Assembly (NCBI RefSeq): GCF_016427505.1
Contig: NZ_JAELXS010000004.1
Span: 1 to 64,000 of the forward strand
From: Sphingomonas mollis
Lineage (GTDB): Bacteria > Pseudomonadota > Alphaproteobacteria > Sphingomonadales > Sphingomonadaceae
DNA: 64,000 nucleotides
Reading direction: 5' to 3'
In this document: positions 43,957 through 53,486 of the stretch, one piece after another
How the letters are laid out: every line of letters starts with the position of its first letter
Numbering within the stretch: position 1 is the first letter of the stretch
Notes under the pieces: generated by a model
The model's database searches: none
What the model was told of the DNA's origin: nothing
The model's input: the letters and a program-made list of their open reading frames with translations, nothing else
Program-made: the position numbers and the translations under genes

Positions 43957-45162
43957 ATGGCCCGCTCGCGCCTCCTGATCCTCGCCGGTGCGGTGATCGC
44001 CTCACCGGCGGCGGCCCAGACCATCACGGTCACGCCACTGGTCGATGTCCGCCTGCGCCACGAACATGTCGATCAGGACGGCATCGCCGCCAACGCCGAC
44101 GCGACCACGATCCGCATCCGCTCCGGCGTTCAGGCCAGCACCGGGCACTGGTCCGCGACGGTCGAGGCGCAGGGCAATCTGGCGATCGTCGGCGATTATT
44201 ATGACGGGCTGAACGGCACCGCCTCCCGCCCGTTGATCGCCGATCCGCAGAATGTCGCGCTCTATCTGGCGCAGGTCCAGTACCGCACGCCCGCGCTGGC
44301 GATCACCGCCGGGCGGCAACGGATCGCGCTGGACGACGAACGCTTCGTCGGCAACGCCCCCTTCCGCCAGAACGCGCAGACCTATGATGCCGTCCGCGTC
44401 GAATGGATCGGTGTGCCGAATCTGAAGGCCGACGTCACCTATGCATGGGATGTACGGACGATCTGGGGCATCGACGGCGTCGGCACCCGGCAACAGGGGA
44501 TCGGCGGCGACAATGTCTTCGCCAATATCGGCTACAGGACGCCGATCGGCACCGTCACCGGTTTCGCCTACCTGGTCGATCAGGACGAGGTGCTGGTGCA
44601 GGGGTATCGCCTGTCCAGCCAAACCTATGGCGCGCGCTTTGCCGGCACCCGGCCGATCGGCAAGGCGAAACTGGCTTATCAAGCCAGCTATGCGCGCCAG
44701 TCCGATTATCACCGCAACCCCATTGATTATGCGGCGGATTATTATCTGGCGGATATCGGCCTGGACCTGAACGGACCAAAGCTGGGCGCGGGGTACGAGG
44801 TGCTGGGCGCGAGCAGCGGCACCGCCCTCACCTCGTTCCAGACGCCGCTGTCGAGCCTCTTCAAGTTTCAGGGCTGGGTCGACAAGTTCCTCACCACCCC
44901 CGCAGACGGCATCCGCGATGTATATGGCAGCGCGGGCTATGGCTGGAAGGCGATCGGGGCATTGCAGGCCGTCTCGCTGCAGGCGGTCTATCACCGGTTC
45001 GAAAGCGATCGCGCGGTCCGCCACTACGGCAACGAGATCGACCTGCTCGCCTCCGCCAGGGTCGGCCGTACCACCGCCAGCGTGCGCTACGCCGATTACG
45101 ATGCCGATCGCTTCGGCAACGATACCCGCAAACTCTGGCTCCAACTGGACTGGACGATCTGA
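43957..45162 (+). CDS. Outer-membrane beta-barrel protein, alginate-export-like
   Basis: The 401-residue exported protein has a short signal peptide (MARSRLLILAGAVIASPAAA) followed by alternating beta strands that end in an aromatic-containing strand (LWLQLDWTI), as in outer-membrane barrels. ITAGRQRIALDDERFVGN and FRQNAQTYDAVRVEW match the alginate-export porin family. Located two bases after nasA and sharing a base with nirB, it probably serves nitrate or nitrite entry across the outer membrane; that role is inferred from position only. Confidence 0.8.
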   Translation: MARSRLLILAGAVIASPAAAQTITVTPLVDVRLRHEHVDQDGIAANADATTIRIRSGVQASTGHWSATVEAQGNLAIVGDYYDGLNGTASRPLIADPQNVALYLAQVQYRTPALAITAGRQRIALDDERFVGNAPFRQNAQTYDAVRVEWIGVPNLKADVTYAWDVRTIWGIDGVGTRQQGIGGDNVFANIGYRTPIGTVTGFAYLVDQDEVLVQGYRLSSQTYGARFAGTRPIGKAKLAYQASYARQSDYHRNPIDYAADYYLADIGLDLNGPKLGAGYEVLGASSGTALTSFQTPLSSLFKFQGWVDKFLTTPADGIRDVYGSAGYGWKAIGALQAVSLQAVYHRFESDRAVRHYGNEIDLLASARVGRTTASVRYADYDADRFGNDTRKLWLQLDWTI

Positions 45163-47666
45163 TGGAAATCCAAATCATCCAACCCGCGCGCGACGATACG
45201 CGCGAACATCTGGTGGTCATCGGCAACGGCATGGCCGGTTGCCGCGCGGTCGAGGAACTGATCGCCCGCGATCCGACCCGCTACCGCGTCACGATCTTCG
45301 GCGCCGAACCGCATGTGAACTACAACCGCATCATGCTGTCGCCGGTGCTGGCGGGCGAGAAGACGTTCGACCAGATCGTCATCAACGACCACGCCTGGTA
45401 CGCGACGAACATGATCGATCTGGTCGTCAGCGATCCCGTGCAGGCGATCGATCGCACGGCGAAGACCGTCACCGCCCGCTCCGGCCTGACCGTCGCCTAT
45501 GACAGGCTGCTGATCGCCACCGGTTCCGATCCGTTCATCATCCCCGTCCCCGGCAAGGACCTGCCCGGCGTCATCTCGTTCCGCGACATGGCGGATGTCG
45601 ATCACATGCTGGCGGCGGCGGAGGCCGGCAAGACGACGGGTGGCGGGTCTGCCGTCGTGATCGGTGGCGGCCTGCTCGGTCTGGAGGCGGCGCACGGCCT
45701 CACCCTGCGCGGCATGAAGGTGACGGTGATCCACCTGATGCCGACGCTGATGGAACGCCAGCTCGACGAGGCGGCCGGATGGCTGCTGAAATCGGCGCTG
45801 GAATCGCGCGGTCAGGTGATCCTGACCGAGGCGAACACCGCCGAGATCGTCGGCGACACCCGCGTGGAGGGTGTTCGGCTGAAGGATGGCACGCTGATCC
45901 CCGCCAGCCTCGTCGTGATGGCGGTCGGCATCCGCCCCTCGGTGGCGCTGGCACGCGATGCCGGATTGGAGATCGGTCGCGGCATCAAGGTCGACGACCA
46001 TATGGTCACGTCCGACCCGTCGATCCTCGCGGTCGGCGAGTGCGTGGAGCATGACGGCAACGTCTATGGCCTCGTCGCGCCCCTGTGGGACATGTGCCGT
46101 GCGCTGGCCGACGGGCTGACCGACAGCCACAGCGGCTATCGCGGATCCGTCACGTCCACCAAGCTGAAGGTCGCCGGCCTCGACGTGTTTTCGGCGGGCG
46201 ACTTCTCGGGCGGCGCGGGGGCGGAGGATATCGTTCTGCGCGATGCGTCGCGCGGTATCTACAAGCGGGTGGTGGTGAAGGACGACCGCATCGTCGGCGC
46301 GGTGCTCTATGGCGACACCACCGATGGCGGCTGGTATTTCGACCTGCTGAAACGCGGCGAGGACATCGCCCCGATCCGCGACATGCTCATCTTCGGCCAA
46401 TCCTTCGCCTCCGGAGGGGGGCAAGCGGACCCTAAGGCGGCCGTTGCGGCGCTCTCCGACGATGCGGAGATTTGCGGCTGCAACGGCGTGACCAAGGGCG
46501 CGGTCTTCACCTGCATCGACGGCGGCGCGCACAGCCTCGACGCCGTCCGCGCCGGGTGCAAGGCATCGGCCAGCTGCGGTTCCTGCACCGGTCTGGTCGA
46601 AACCCTCCTCGCCCTGCGGCTGGGTGACGAGGTGGAGGCAGGGCCGAAGACGATATGCAAATGCACCAGCTTCGGCCATGACGACGTCCGGCGCGAAATC
46701 GTTGCGCAGGGAATGCGCTCGATCCCGGAGGTGATGCAGAAACTGCATTGGTCTACACCCGACGGCTGCTCGTCCTGCCGCCCCGCGCTCAACTATTATC
46801 TGCTCTGCGCGCTGCCCGGCGAGTACAAGGACGACCAGCAGAGCCGCTTCGTCAACGAACGGATGCACGCCAACATCCAGAAAGACGGCACCTATTCGGT
46901 CGTGCCGCGTATGTGGGGCGGCCTGACCAACCCCCGCGAGCTGCGCGCGATCGCCGACGTCGTCGAGAAATACGACGCGCCGATGGTCAAGGTGACCGGC
47001 GGCCAGCGGCTCGACATCTTCGGCATCAAGAAGGAGGATCTGCCCGCCGTCTGGGCCGACCTCAACGCCGCCGGGATGGTCAGCGGCCACGCCTATGGCA
47101 AATCGCTGCGTACGGTGAAGACCTGTGTCGGGTCCGACTGGTGTCGGTTCGGCACGCAGGATTCGACCGGGCTGGGCGTCAAGGTCGAACAGATGACTTG
47201 GGGCTCGTGGATGCCGCACAAGTTCAAGATCGCGGTGTCCGGCTGCCCGCGCAATTGCGCCGAGGCGACGATCAAGGATTTCGGCGTCGTCTGCGTCGAT
47301 TCCGGCTATGAATTGTCGGTCGGCGGCAATGGCGGGATCAAGGTCCGCGCCACCGACTTCCTGTGCAAGGTCGCGACCGAGGAGGAGGCGATGCATTACT
47401 GCGCCGCCTTCATCCAGCTCTACCGCGAACAGGCCCGGTACCTTGAACGGACCGCGCCGTGGATCGAACGTGTCGGCGTCGAATATATCCGCGAACGGAT
47501 CGTCGATGACGCCCCCTTGCGCGATGCCCTCGCCGCCCGGTTCCGCTATTCGCAGACCTTCATGCAGGACGATCCTTGGGCCGCGCGTGCAGCCGGCGAG
47601 AACCGTGAACAGCATGCGCCGATGGCGCGCTTCACTCCGATAGATGGCACGAGGGAAATGGCATGA
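45162..47666 (+). CDS. nirB: Assimilatory nitrite reductase large subunit NirB
   Basis: The 834-residue protein reduces nitrite to ammonium with NAD(P)H. An N-terminal FAD domain (LVVIGNGMAGCRAVEEL) and an NAD-binding GGGLLGLEAAHGL come first. A BFD-like [2Fe-2S] region follows with CGCNGVTKGAV and ASCGSCTGLVE. The C-terminal sulfite/nitrite-reductase domain has siroheme-[4Fe-4S] ligands in TCVGSDWCRFG and SGCPRNCAEAT. Length is typical. Siroheme would come from the SUMT gene at the end of the operon plus enzymes elsewhere. It overlaps nirD by four bases. Confidence 0.96.
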   Translation: MEIQIIQPARDDTREHLVVIGNGMAGCRAVEELIARDPTRYRVTIFGAEPHVNYNRIMLSPVLAGEKTFDQIVINDHAWYATNMIDLVVSDPVQAIDRTAKTVTARSGLTVAYDRLLIATGSDPFIIPVPGKDLPGVISFRDMADVDHMLAAAEAGKTTGGGSAVVIGGGLLGLEAAHGLTLRGMKVTVIHLMPTLMERQLDEAAGWLLKSALESRGQVILTEANTAEIVGDTRVEGVRLKDGTLIPASLVVMAVGIRPSVALARDAGLEIGRGIKVDDHMVTSDPSILAVGECVEHDGNVYGLVAPLWDMCRALADGLTDSHSGYRGSVTSTKLKVAGLDVFSAGDFSGGAGAEDIVLRDASRGIYKRVVVKDDRIVGAVLYGDTTDGGWYFDLLKRGEDIAPIRDMLIFGQSFASGGGQADPKAAVAALSDDAEICGCNGVTKGAVFTCIDGGAHSLDAVRAGCKASASCGSCTGLVETLLALRLGDEVEAGPKTICKCTSFGHDDVRREIVAQGMRSIPEVMQKLHWSTPDGCSSCRPALNYYLLCALPGEYKDDQQSRFVNERMHANIQKDGTYSVVPRMWGGLTNPRELRAIADVVEKYDAPMVKVTGGQRLDIFGIKKEDLPAVWADLNAAGMVSGHAYGKSLRTVKTCVGSDWCRFGTQDSTGLGVKVEQMTWGSWMPHKFKIAVSGCPRNCAEATIKDFGVVCVDSGYELSVGGNGGIKVRATDFLCKVATEEEAMHYCAAFIQLYREQARYLERTAPWIERVGVEYIRERIVDDAPLRDALAARFRYSQTFMQDDPWAARAAGENREQHAPMARFTPIDGTREMA

Positions 47667-48001
47667 CCGGCGAATGGCTCGATATCGGCTGGGTCGATGA
47701 AATCCCGGTCCGCGGCAGCCGGACGGTGCAGGTGACGGGGGGCGACGACATCGCCATCTTCCGCACCGGCGACGGCAAGGTCTTCGCGCTGGCCGACCGT
47801 TGCCCGCACAAGGGCGGCCGTCTGTCGCAGGGGATCGTCCATGGCGGCGCCGTCGCCTGCCCGCTCCACAACTGGCGCATCGCGCTGGCGACGGGCGAGG
47901 CGCTGGGCGAGGACAAGGGCTGCACGCCGGTGATCCCGGTAAAGGTCAGCGGCGGTCGCGTCCTGATCTGCCGGGCCGGCACGATGGCGGCGGCGGCGTA
48001 G
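47663..48001 (+). CDS. nirD: Nitrite reductase small subunit NirD, Rieske-like
   Basis: The 112-residue protein has the Rieske fold with both ligand pairs intact: CPHKGGRLSQG at about 47-57 and CPLHNW at about 69-74. Many NirD proteins have lost these residues, so this one probably carries a [2Fe-2S] cluster and passes electrons to NirB. The ATGA overlap with nirB and the one-base gap to nasC place it firmly in the operon. Confidence 0.94.
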   Translation: MTGEWLDIGWVDEIPVRGSRTVQVTGGDDIAIFRTGDGKVFALADRCPHKGGRLSQGIVHGGAVACPLHNWRIALATGEALGEDKGCTPVIPVKVSGGRVLICRAGTMAAAA

Positions 48002-48002
48002 G

Positions 48003-50600
48003 ATGACCGCGGCGGTCCGCACCACCTGCGCCTATTGCGGCGTCGGCTGCGGCATCCTCGCCACGTCGGCCGGCGACCGGGCCGTGCGGATCGAGGGCGA
48101 CCCGAACCACCCCGCCAATGCCGGTCGCCTGTGTTCGAAGGGCACGCATCTGGGCGAGACGGTCGGGCTGGAGGGCCGTCTCCTCCACCCCATGATCGGC
48201 AAGCGCCGCGCGACCTGGGACAAGGCGCTCGATCTGGTCGCCAAGCGCTTCCGTGACGCGATAGCGCAATACGGCCCCAACAGCGTCGCCTTCTACGTCT
48301 CCGGCCAGCTCCTGACCGAGGACTATTACGTCGCCAACAAGCTGATGAAGGGCTTCATCGGCTCCGCCAACATCGACACCAACTCCCGCCTCTGCATGTC
48401 CAGCGCCGTCGCCGGTCATACGCGTGCATTTGGAGAAGATATCGTCCCGGCCAGCTACGACGATCTCGACGCCGCCGACCTGATCGTGCTGGTCGGATCG
48501 AACACCGCCTGGTGCCATCCGATCGTCTACCAGCGCATCCGCGCCCGCTGCGACGCCGGCGCGAAGCTCGTCGTGATCGACCCGCGCCGCACCGAGACGG
48601 CGGACCAGGCCGACCTGCACCTCGCCATCCGTCCCGGCACCGACGTCGCGCTGATGAACGGCCTGCTGGCGTGGTGCCGCGAGGCCGGGGTAGTCGACGA
48701 CGCCTATCTCGCCGCTCACGCTGCGGTGCCCGACGACTTCTGGAACCAGTTCGGAGAGGGGAGCGACCTGTGGTCGGTGGCGCGCATCTGCGATGTGCCG
48801 CCGCAAGACCTCAGGCGCTTCTTCGAACTGTTCGCCGCCCATCCGCGCACCGTGACGATGTTCAGCCAGGGCGTGAACCAGTCGATCGCCGGCACGGATC
48901 AGGTGAACGCGATCACCAACCTGCATCTGGCGACCGGCCGGATCGGCAAGCCCGGTGCCGCTCCCTTCTCGATCACCGGCCAGCCCAATGCAATGGGCGG
49001 CCGCGAAGTCGGCGGCCTCGCCTCGACCCTCGCCGCGCACATGGACTTCGCCCCCGACAACGTCGCGCGGGTCGGTCGCTTCTGGGCCGCTCCGGCGATG
49101 GCGACCAAGCCCGGACTGAAGGCGGTCGATCTGTTCCGCAGCGTCGGCGAAGGCCGGATCAAGGCGCTGTGGATCATGGCGACGAACCCGGCCGTGTCGA
49201 TGCCCGACGCCGGTCGCGTGCGAGAGGCACTGGCCGCCTGCCCCTTCGTCGTCGTCTCCGACGTGATCGTTGACACCGATACCAGCCGTTTCGCCCATGT
49301 CCGCCTGCCCGCCGCCGGTTGGGGGGAGAAGGACGGCACGGTCACCAATTCCGAACGCACGATCAGCCGCCAGCGCCCGTTCCTGCCCTTGCCCGGCGAG
49401 GCGAAGCCGGACTGGTGGATCGTCACCCAGGTAGCGCGGCGGATGGGCTGGAAGACGGCCTTTCCCTATGATCGCCCCGGCGACGTCTGGCGCGAGCATT
49501 GCCGGCTTTCGACGTATGAGAATGACGGCAGCCGCCTGTTCGCTCTCCCCAGGCAGGCAGGACTGGGCAATGCCGCCTATGACGCGATGACGCCGTTCCG
49601 GTGGGGCGGCACACCGTTTGCCGATGGCGGATATTCGACGCCGGACGGCCGCGCGCGGCTGGTGCCGGTCGTCCAGAAGCCGGTGGCGGCCCCTCTCGGC
49701 CAGTGGCCGATGACGCTCAACACCGGCCGCTATCGCGATCAGTGGCACACGATGACCCGTACCGGCCTGTCGCCGAAGCTCGCGCGCCACCGCGAGGAGC
49801 CGCTGGTCGAGATACACCCCGACGATGCGGCACGCCTCGACATCGCGGACGGCACATTGGCCCGCGTCACGACACCGCAGGGCGACAGCCTCTACCGGGC
49901 AAGCGTCGTCGACAGCCAGCGCCCCGGCGAGCTGTTCGTCCCGATCCACTGGACCGACCGCACTGCGACCGGCGGGCGCACCGGCCTCCTGTCCAGGCCG
50001 CTCGCCGATCCGGTGTCGGGCCAGCCGGGGTTCAAATCGACGCCGGCGAACGTGAAGCCGGTGGCGACCGCGTGGCGCGGTTTCATCCTCACGCGCGGCG
50101 AACTGGACCGCCATCCCGATTGCCTGTGGGCGACGCGCGTGGCGGTGCCGACCGGTGCCGCATGGGAGCTGGCGGGCGACGGCGATCCGGCAGCCCTCGA
50201 CGCGCTGTTGCCAAAGGGTACGCGGATCGAGGCGATCGACGCCGCCCGTGGTTCGCGGCGTATCGCCATCCTTGCCGACGGTCGTCTGGCCGCGGCGCTG
50301 TTCGTGACGCGCGATGGCATCTTGCCGTCGCGCGACTGGCTGGTCGCGCAGTTGACCGAGGCGGTGGCCGCGCCGACGTTGCTGGCAGGTCGCGCGCCGG
50401 GTGTGCAGGCCGATCGCGGGCCGATCGTCTGCGCCTGTTTCGATATCGGCCTGAAGACCATCGTCGCGGCGATCGTCGATCAGAAGCTGGCCGACGTCGC
50501 CGCCATCGGCGCGGCCTTGGGCGCCGGCACGAATTGCGGTTCATGTCGCCCGGCGCTGGCCCGGCTCATCACATCGGAAGGATCGACGCATGTCGCATGA
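48003..50600 (+). CDS. nasC: Assimilatory nitrate reductase catalytic subunit NasC/NasA type
   Basis: The 865-residue molybdopterin enzyme reduces nitrate to nitrite in the cytoplasm. The N-terminal [4Fe-4S] ligands are C9, C12, C16 and C44 (TTCAYCGVGCGI and LCSKG). Molybdopterin-dinucleotide domains follow (GSNTAWCHPIVYQRI, the GQPNAMGGREVGGLA block, TNPAVSMPDAGR), then the C-terminal MGD-binding barrel with NTGRYRDQWHTMTRTG. A BFD-like [2Fe-2S] domain ends the protein (CACFDIG and NCGSCRPAL). The extra C-terminal cluster suggests electron delivery through it. It overlaps the next gene by 11 bp. Confidence 0.95.
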   Translation: MTAAVRTTCAYCGVGCGILATSAGDRAVRIEGDPNHPANAGRLCSKGTHLGETVGLEGRLLHPMIGKRRATWDKALDLVAKRFRDAIAQYGPNSVAFYVSGQLLTEDYYVANKLMKGFIGSANIDTNSRLCMSSAVAGHTRAFGEDIVPASYDDLDAADLIVLVGSNTAWCHPIVYQRIRARCDAGAKLVVIDPRRTETADQADLHLAIRPGTDVALMNGLLAWCREAGVVDDAYLAAHAAVPDDFWNQFGEGSDLWSVARICDVPPQDLRRFFELFAAHPRTVTMFSQGVNQSIAGTDQVNAITNLHLATGRIGKPGAAPFSITGQPNAMGGREVGGLASTLAAHMDFAPDNVARVGRFWAAPAMATKPGLKAVDLFRSVGEGRIKALWIMATNPAVSMPDAGRVREALAACPFVVVSDVIVDTDTSRFAHVRLPAAGWGEKDGTVTNSERTISRQRPFLPLPGEAKPDWWIVTQVARRMGWKTAFPYDRPGDVWREHCRLSTYENDGSRLFALPRQAGLGNAAYDAMTPFRWGGTPFADGGYSTPDGRARLVPVVQKPVAAPLGQWPMTLNTGRYRDQWHTMTRTGLSPKLARHREEPLVEIHPDDAARLDIADGTLARVTTPQGDSLYRASVVDSQRPGELFVPIHWTDRTATGGRTGLLSRPLADPVSGQPGFKSTPANVKPVATAWRGFILTRGELDRHPDCLWATRVAVPTGAAWELAGDGDPAALDALLPKGTRIEAIDAARGSRRIAILADGRLAAALFVTRDGILPSRDWLVAQLTEAVAAPTLLAGRAPGVQADRGPIVCACFDIGLKTIVAAIVDQKLADVAAIGAALGAGTNCGSCRPALARLITSEGSTHVA

Positions 50601-51375
50601 ATTCGCGGTCGGGACGGTGTGGCTGGTCGGTGCCGGGCCGGGCGATCCCGATCTGTTGACGCGCAAGGCGGAGCGGCTGATCGCCGCTGCCGACATCATA
50701 TTTTACGATGCGCTGGTCGGCCCCGGCATCCTTGCGATGATCCCGCCCGACGTCGAGCGGATCAACGTTGGCAAGCGATCCGGCCGCCATTCGAAGGATC
50801 AGGGATCGATCAACGACCTGCTGGGTGCCGCCGCGCTGGCGGGTAGGCGCGTCGTTCGGCTCAAGGGGGGCGATCCATCCGTCTTCGGCCGCTCGACCGA
50901 GGAAATCGAGCACCTCGCCAGGCTGGGTGTGGCGGTGCGCGTCTGTCCCGGCATCACGGCGGCCAGCGCTGCCGCAGCATCCAGCGGCACGTCGCTGACG
51001 CTACGCGGTCTTGCCCGTCAGTTGACGTTCGTCACCGCTCATGCCCGCGCGGGGGAAGCGCTCGATCTCGACTGGTCGACCCTCGCAAGGTCCGGCTCGA
51101 CGCTCGCCGTGTATATGGGGCGCGCTGCGGCGGGTGAGGTTTCCCGCCAGTTGATCGCGGCCGGTCGGGCGGCGGATACGCCGGTGATGGTGGCGGTCAA
51201 CATCTCGCTGCCCACCGAGCGGATCATTCACGGCCGCTTGTCCGCGCTCGCCTTCCTCGTCGAGACGATCAGCGACAACGACCCGTCGCTGCTCATCATC
51301 GGGGAAGCGGTTGCGAAGTCATCGTCCGATCGGGTCGCCCGTGTTGAAGCCTGTGGGATAGCGGTAAGCGGATAA
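50590..51375 (+). CDS. cobA: Uroporphyrinogen-III C-methyltransferase (siroheme copy)
   Basis: The 261-residue SUMT makes precorrin-2 from uroporphyrinogen III. VGAGPGDPDLLTRKAERLI, the FYDALVG segment, VGKRSGRHSKDQ, VRLKGGDPSVFGR and PGITAASAAAASSG are the standard motifs. Its place at the end of the nitrate/nitrite operon points to siroheme supply for NirB. It lacks the CysG dehydrogenase/ferrochelatase domain, so those steps need another gene. It is clearly distinct from the cobalamin copy at 16436-17155, which has RLKSGDPGIFGR at the same site. Confidence 0.93.
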   Translation: MSHEFAVGTVWLVGAGPGDPDLLTRKAERLIAAADIIFYDALVGPGILAMIPPDVERINVGKRSGRHSKDQGSINDLLGAAALAGRRVVRLKGGDPSVFGRSTEEIEHLARLGVAVRVCPGITAASAAAASSGTSLTLRGLARQLTFVTAHARAGEALDLDWSTLARSGSTLAVYMGRAAAGEVSRQLIAAGRAADTPVMVAVNISLPTERIIHGRLSALAFLVETISDNDPSLLIIGEAVAKSSSDRVARVEACGIAVSG

Positions 51376-51390
51376 ACCACACCTAAGTCT

Positions 51391-51412
51391 AATTTGCTAT
51401 CCATTCGCATTA
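51391..51412 (+). promoter_or_regulatory. Putative Fur-type operator before PepSY operon
   Basis: AATTTGCTATCC then ATTCGCATTA resembles Fur boxes of proteobacteria, which commonly end ATTCGCATT. The left half (TTTGCTAT) is a weaker match. It lies about 40 bp before the PepSY gene, where a promoter would be, and the surrounding DNA is unusually A/T-rich for this genome. Iron control of the downstream module would follow. This is by-eye matching only. Confidence 0.4.
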
Positions 51413-51450
51413 GCCTTGCCGAAATCGACCCGACGCGATACGCGGCGTCG

Positions 51451-52104
51451 ATGAGTCAGGCTCAACCACCGGCGACGACCGCCCAGATGAAGCGGAAGCG
51501 CAAGTGGCGCGGCTGGTGGTTGAAGCAACTGCATAGCTGGCACTGGATCAGCGCCGCGTTGTCACTCGTCGGCATGATGGCGTTCGCCATCACCGGCATC
51601 ACCCTGAACCATGCACAGACGATCGATGCGAAGCCCGTCGTCGTCGAGAAGAGCGGGATGCTGCCCGCGTCTTTACTGGGAACCCTGCGCACCCGACCAA
51701 CGGCCGATGCACCCCTGCCCGGTGCCGTGGCCGCCAGCGTGGCGACGGCGGTCGGCCTCGATCCGGCGGGACGCGCGGCCGAGTGGTCCGATACCGACGC
51801 CTATGTCGCACTGCCCCGGCCGGGCGGCGACGCGTGGGTCAGTATCGATCGCCAAACGGGCCGCATCACGGCCGAAACCACCGACCGCGGCTGGGTGTCG
51901 TACCTGAACGATCTTCATAAGGGCCGCAACGCCGGCGCGGCATGGGCATGGTTCATCGACATCTTTGCCGGCGCCTGCATCCTGTTCACGCTGACCGGTC
52001 TGTTGCTGTTGCAGCTTCATGCCCGCCATCGGCCCCTGACATGGCCGATGGTCGCGTTCGGCCTCGTCATTCCCATGCTGCTTGCCATCCTGTTCATCCA
52101 TTGA
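51451..52104 (+). CDS. PepSY-associated membrane protein
   Basis: The 217-residue protein has a basic start (MKRKRKWRGWW), an N-terminal helix (SALSLVGMMAF-type, from LHSWHWISAALSLVGMMAFA), an external PepSY-like region (VSIDRQTGRITAETTDRGWV, then LNDLHKGRNAG) and two C-terminal helices. This is the single-PepSY inner-membrane type found near iron-uptake and ferric-reductase-like genes. It may carry electrons or bind cofactors at the periplasmic face, but that is inference. It sits 12 bp before the DUF2271 gene. Confidence 0.82.
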   Translation: MSQAQPPATTAQMKRKRKWRGWWLKQLHSWHWISAALSLVGMMAFAITGITLNHAQTIDAKPVVVEKSGMLPASLLGTLRTRPTADAPLPGAVAASVATAVGLDPAGRAAEWSDTDAYVALPRPGGDAWVSIDRQTGRITAETTDRGWVSYLNDLHKGRNAGAAWAWFIDIFAGACILFTLTGLLLLQLHARHRPLTWPMVAFGLVIPMLLAILFIH

Positions 52105-52116
52105 AAGGTCCCGCCC

Positions 52117-52596
52117 ATGCGTTCCACCGCCTTTTTCCTGTTGGGTGGCGCGATCGCCGCGCCCGCCGCTGCCGGTACGGTCAACGTTACGATTCCCCGT
52201 CTGACGGTTGCCGAATATCACCGACCCTACGTCGCCATCTGGCTGGAGCCGGCCGGCGGTGGCGCGGCGCGGACGCTGGCGGTGTGGTACGACGGCAAGA
52301 AGCAGGGCAACGAACCCGGCACCAAATGGCTGGCGGACCTGCGCGCCTGGTGGCGAAAGGGAGGACGCAGCATGGCTATGCCGGCCGATGGCATCAGCGG
52401 CGCCACCCGCGCACCCGGCCAGTATAGCATTCCACTGCCCACCAACCTGAAGCCCGGCGACTATGTCCTGAACGTCGAGGCGGCGCGTGAAACCGGCGGT
52501 CGCGAGCTGGTGAGCGTACCCCTGACCATACCCGCCACGACCGGCCGGGGGACGGGCAAGACCGAGCTTGGCGCCATCACCATCGCCGCCCGTTGA
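52117..52596 (+). CDS. DUF2271 exported protein
   Basis: The 159-residue protein has a signal peptide (MRSTAFFLLGGAIAAPAAAG). The DUF2271 domain follows: RPYVAIWLEPAGGG, RTLAVWYDGKKQGNEPGTKW, ADLRAWWRKGG, MPADGISGATRAPGQYSI and PGDYVLNVEAARETGG. The function of DUF2271 is unknown. It is often found beside PepSY, DUF4198 and ApbE genes, as here. A periplasmic location is expected. Confidence 0.85.
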   Translation: MRSTAFFLLGGAIAAPAAAGTVNVTIPRLTVAEYHRPYVAIWLEPAGGGAARTLAVWYDGKKQGNEPGTKWLADLRAWWRKGGRSMAMPADGISGATRAPGQYSIPLPTNLKPGDYVLNVEAARETGGRELVSVPLTIPATTGRGTGKTELGAITIAAR

Positions 52597-52636
52597 GCGG
52601 CCCTTCTCCGAACCCTTCGATGACAAGGATTATCGC

Positions 52637-53476
52637 ATGAAGCCTTTCGCCACCCGACTGCTGGCTGCCGCCGTGCTGTTCTCGATCCCGGCGACTCTGT
52701 CCGCCCACCGCATGTGGATGCTCCCGTCCGCCACGGTCCTGTCGGGAACGGACGGCTGGGTGACGGTGGATGCTGCGGTATCGAACGACCTGTTCTTCTT
52801 CGATCACCAGCCATTGCGGCTGGACGGTGTGAAGGTCTGGCAACCGGATGGCAGCGAAGGAAAGCTAGAGAACGGCGCGACCGGCCGATACCGGTCGGTG
52901 TTCGACGTGAAGCTCGACAAGACCGGCACGTGGAAGATCGGGACGCAGATGTCCTCCGTGATGGGCAGCTTCAAGGTGGATGGCGTCGAGAAGCGCGTTG
53001 GCGGCCGAGGCGGTCCCCCGCGCCCCGGCCAGCCTGCCCCGCTGACCGTGGCTGACATCCCTGCCAACGCCACCGACGTCGCGCTGACCGAGGTGTCCGG
53101 ACGCAACGAAATCTTCGTCACGGCAGGCGAGCCCACGACGACGGTCTTGAAGCCGACCGGCAAGGGACTGGAGTTCGACCCGGTCACCCATCCCGACGAA
53201 CTGGTCGCAGGGCAAGCTGCCAAATTCCGCTTTCTGGTCGACGGCAAGCCTGCCGCCGGATTGAAAGTTACCGTGATCCCCGGTGGCAAGCGGTATCGCA
53301 ACGATGAAGGCGCGCGGGAACTGACCACCGGTGCCGACGGCGTGGTGAATGTCGATTGGCCGATGGCCGGCATGTACTGGCTGAACGCCACACTGACCGA
53401 TGCGAAGACCAGTCTGCCGCGTGCAAAGGAGCGTCGGATGTCCTATGTCACGACGCTGGAAGTGTTGACGCCGTGA
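52637..53476 (+). CDS. DUF4198 exported protein
   Basis: The 279-residue protein has a signal peptide ending ATLSAHRMWMLPS; the AH-containing start of the mature protein is typical of DUF4198, a beta-sandwich family linked to metal transport loci. Two domains are apparent: about 25-120 (DAAVSNDLFFFDHQPLRLDG) and about 185-279 (AAKFRFLVDGKPAAGLKVTV ending in YVTTLEVL). The start 52637 has AAGGA upstream; the open frame extends further back into the previous gene. It lies between DUF2271 and apbE. Confidence 0.85.
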   Translation: MKPFATRLLAAAVLFSIPATLSAHRMWMLPSATVLSGTDGWVTVDAAVSNDLFFFDHQPLRLDGVKVWQPDGSEGKLENGATGRYRSVFDVKLDKTGTWKIGTQMSSVMGSFKVDGVEKRVGGRGGPPRPGQPAPLTVADIPANATDVALTEVSGRNEIFVTAGEPTTTVLKPTGKGLEFDPVTHPDELVAGQAAKFRFLVDGKPAAGLKVTVIPGGKRYRNDEGARELTTGADGVVNVDWPMAGMYWLNATLTDAKTSLPRAKERRMSYVTTLEVLTP

Positions 53477-53486
53477 TCTGTCCCGC

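Noticed and set aside
45096..47615. An 839-codon minus-strand frame opposite nirB
   Set aside because: Same shadow pattern: low-complexity composition, no family motifs, and the plus strand has a complete NirB.
47946..50114. A 722-codon minus-strand frame opposite nasC
   Set aside because: It shadows the nitrate reductase gene; composition and lack of motifs argue against coding.
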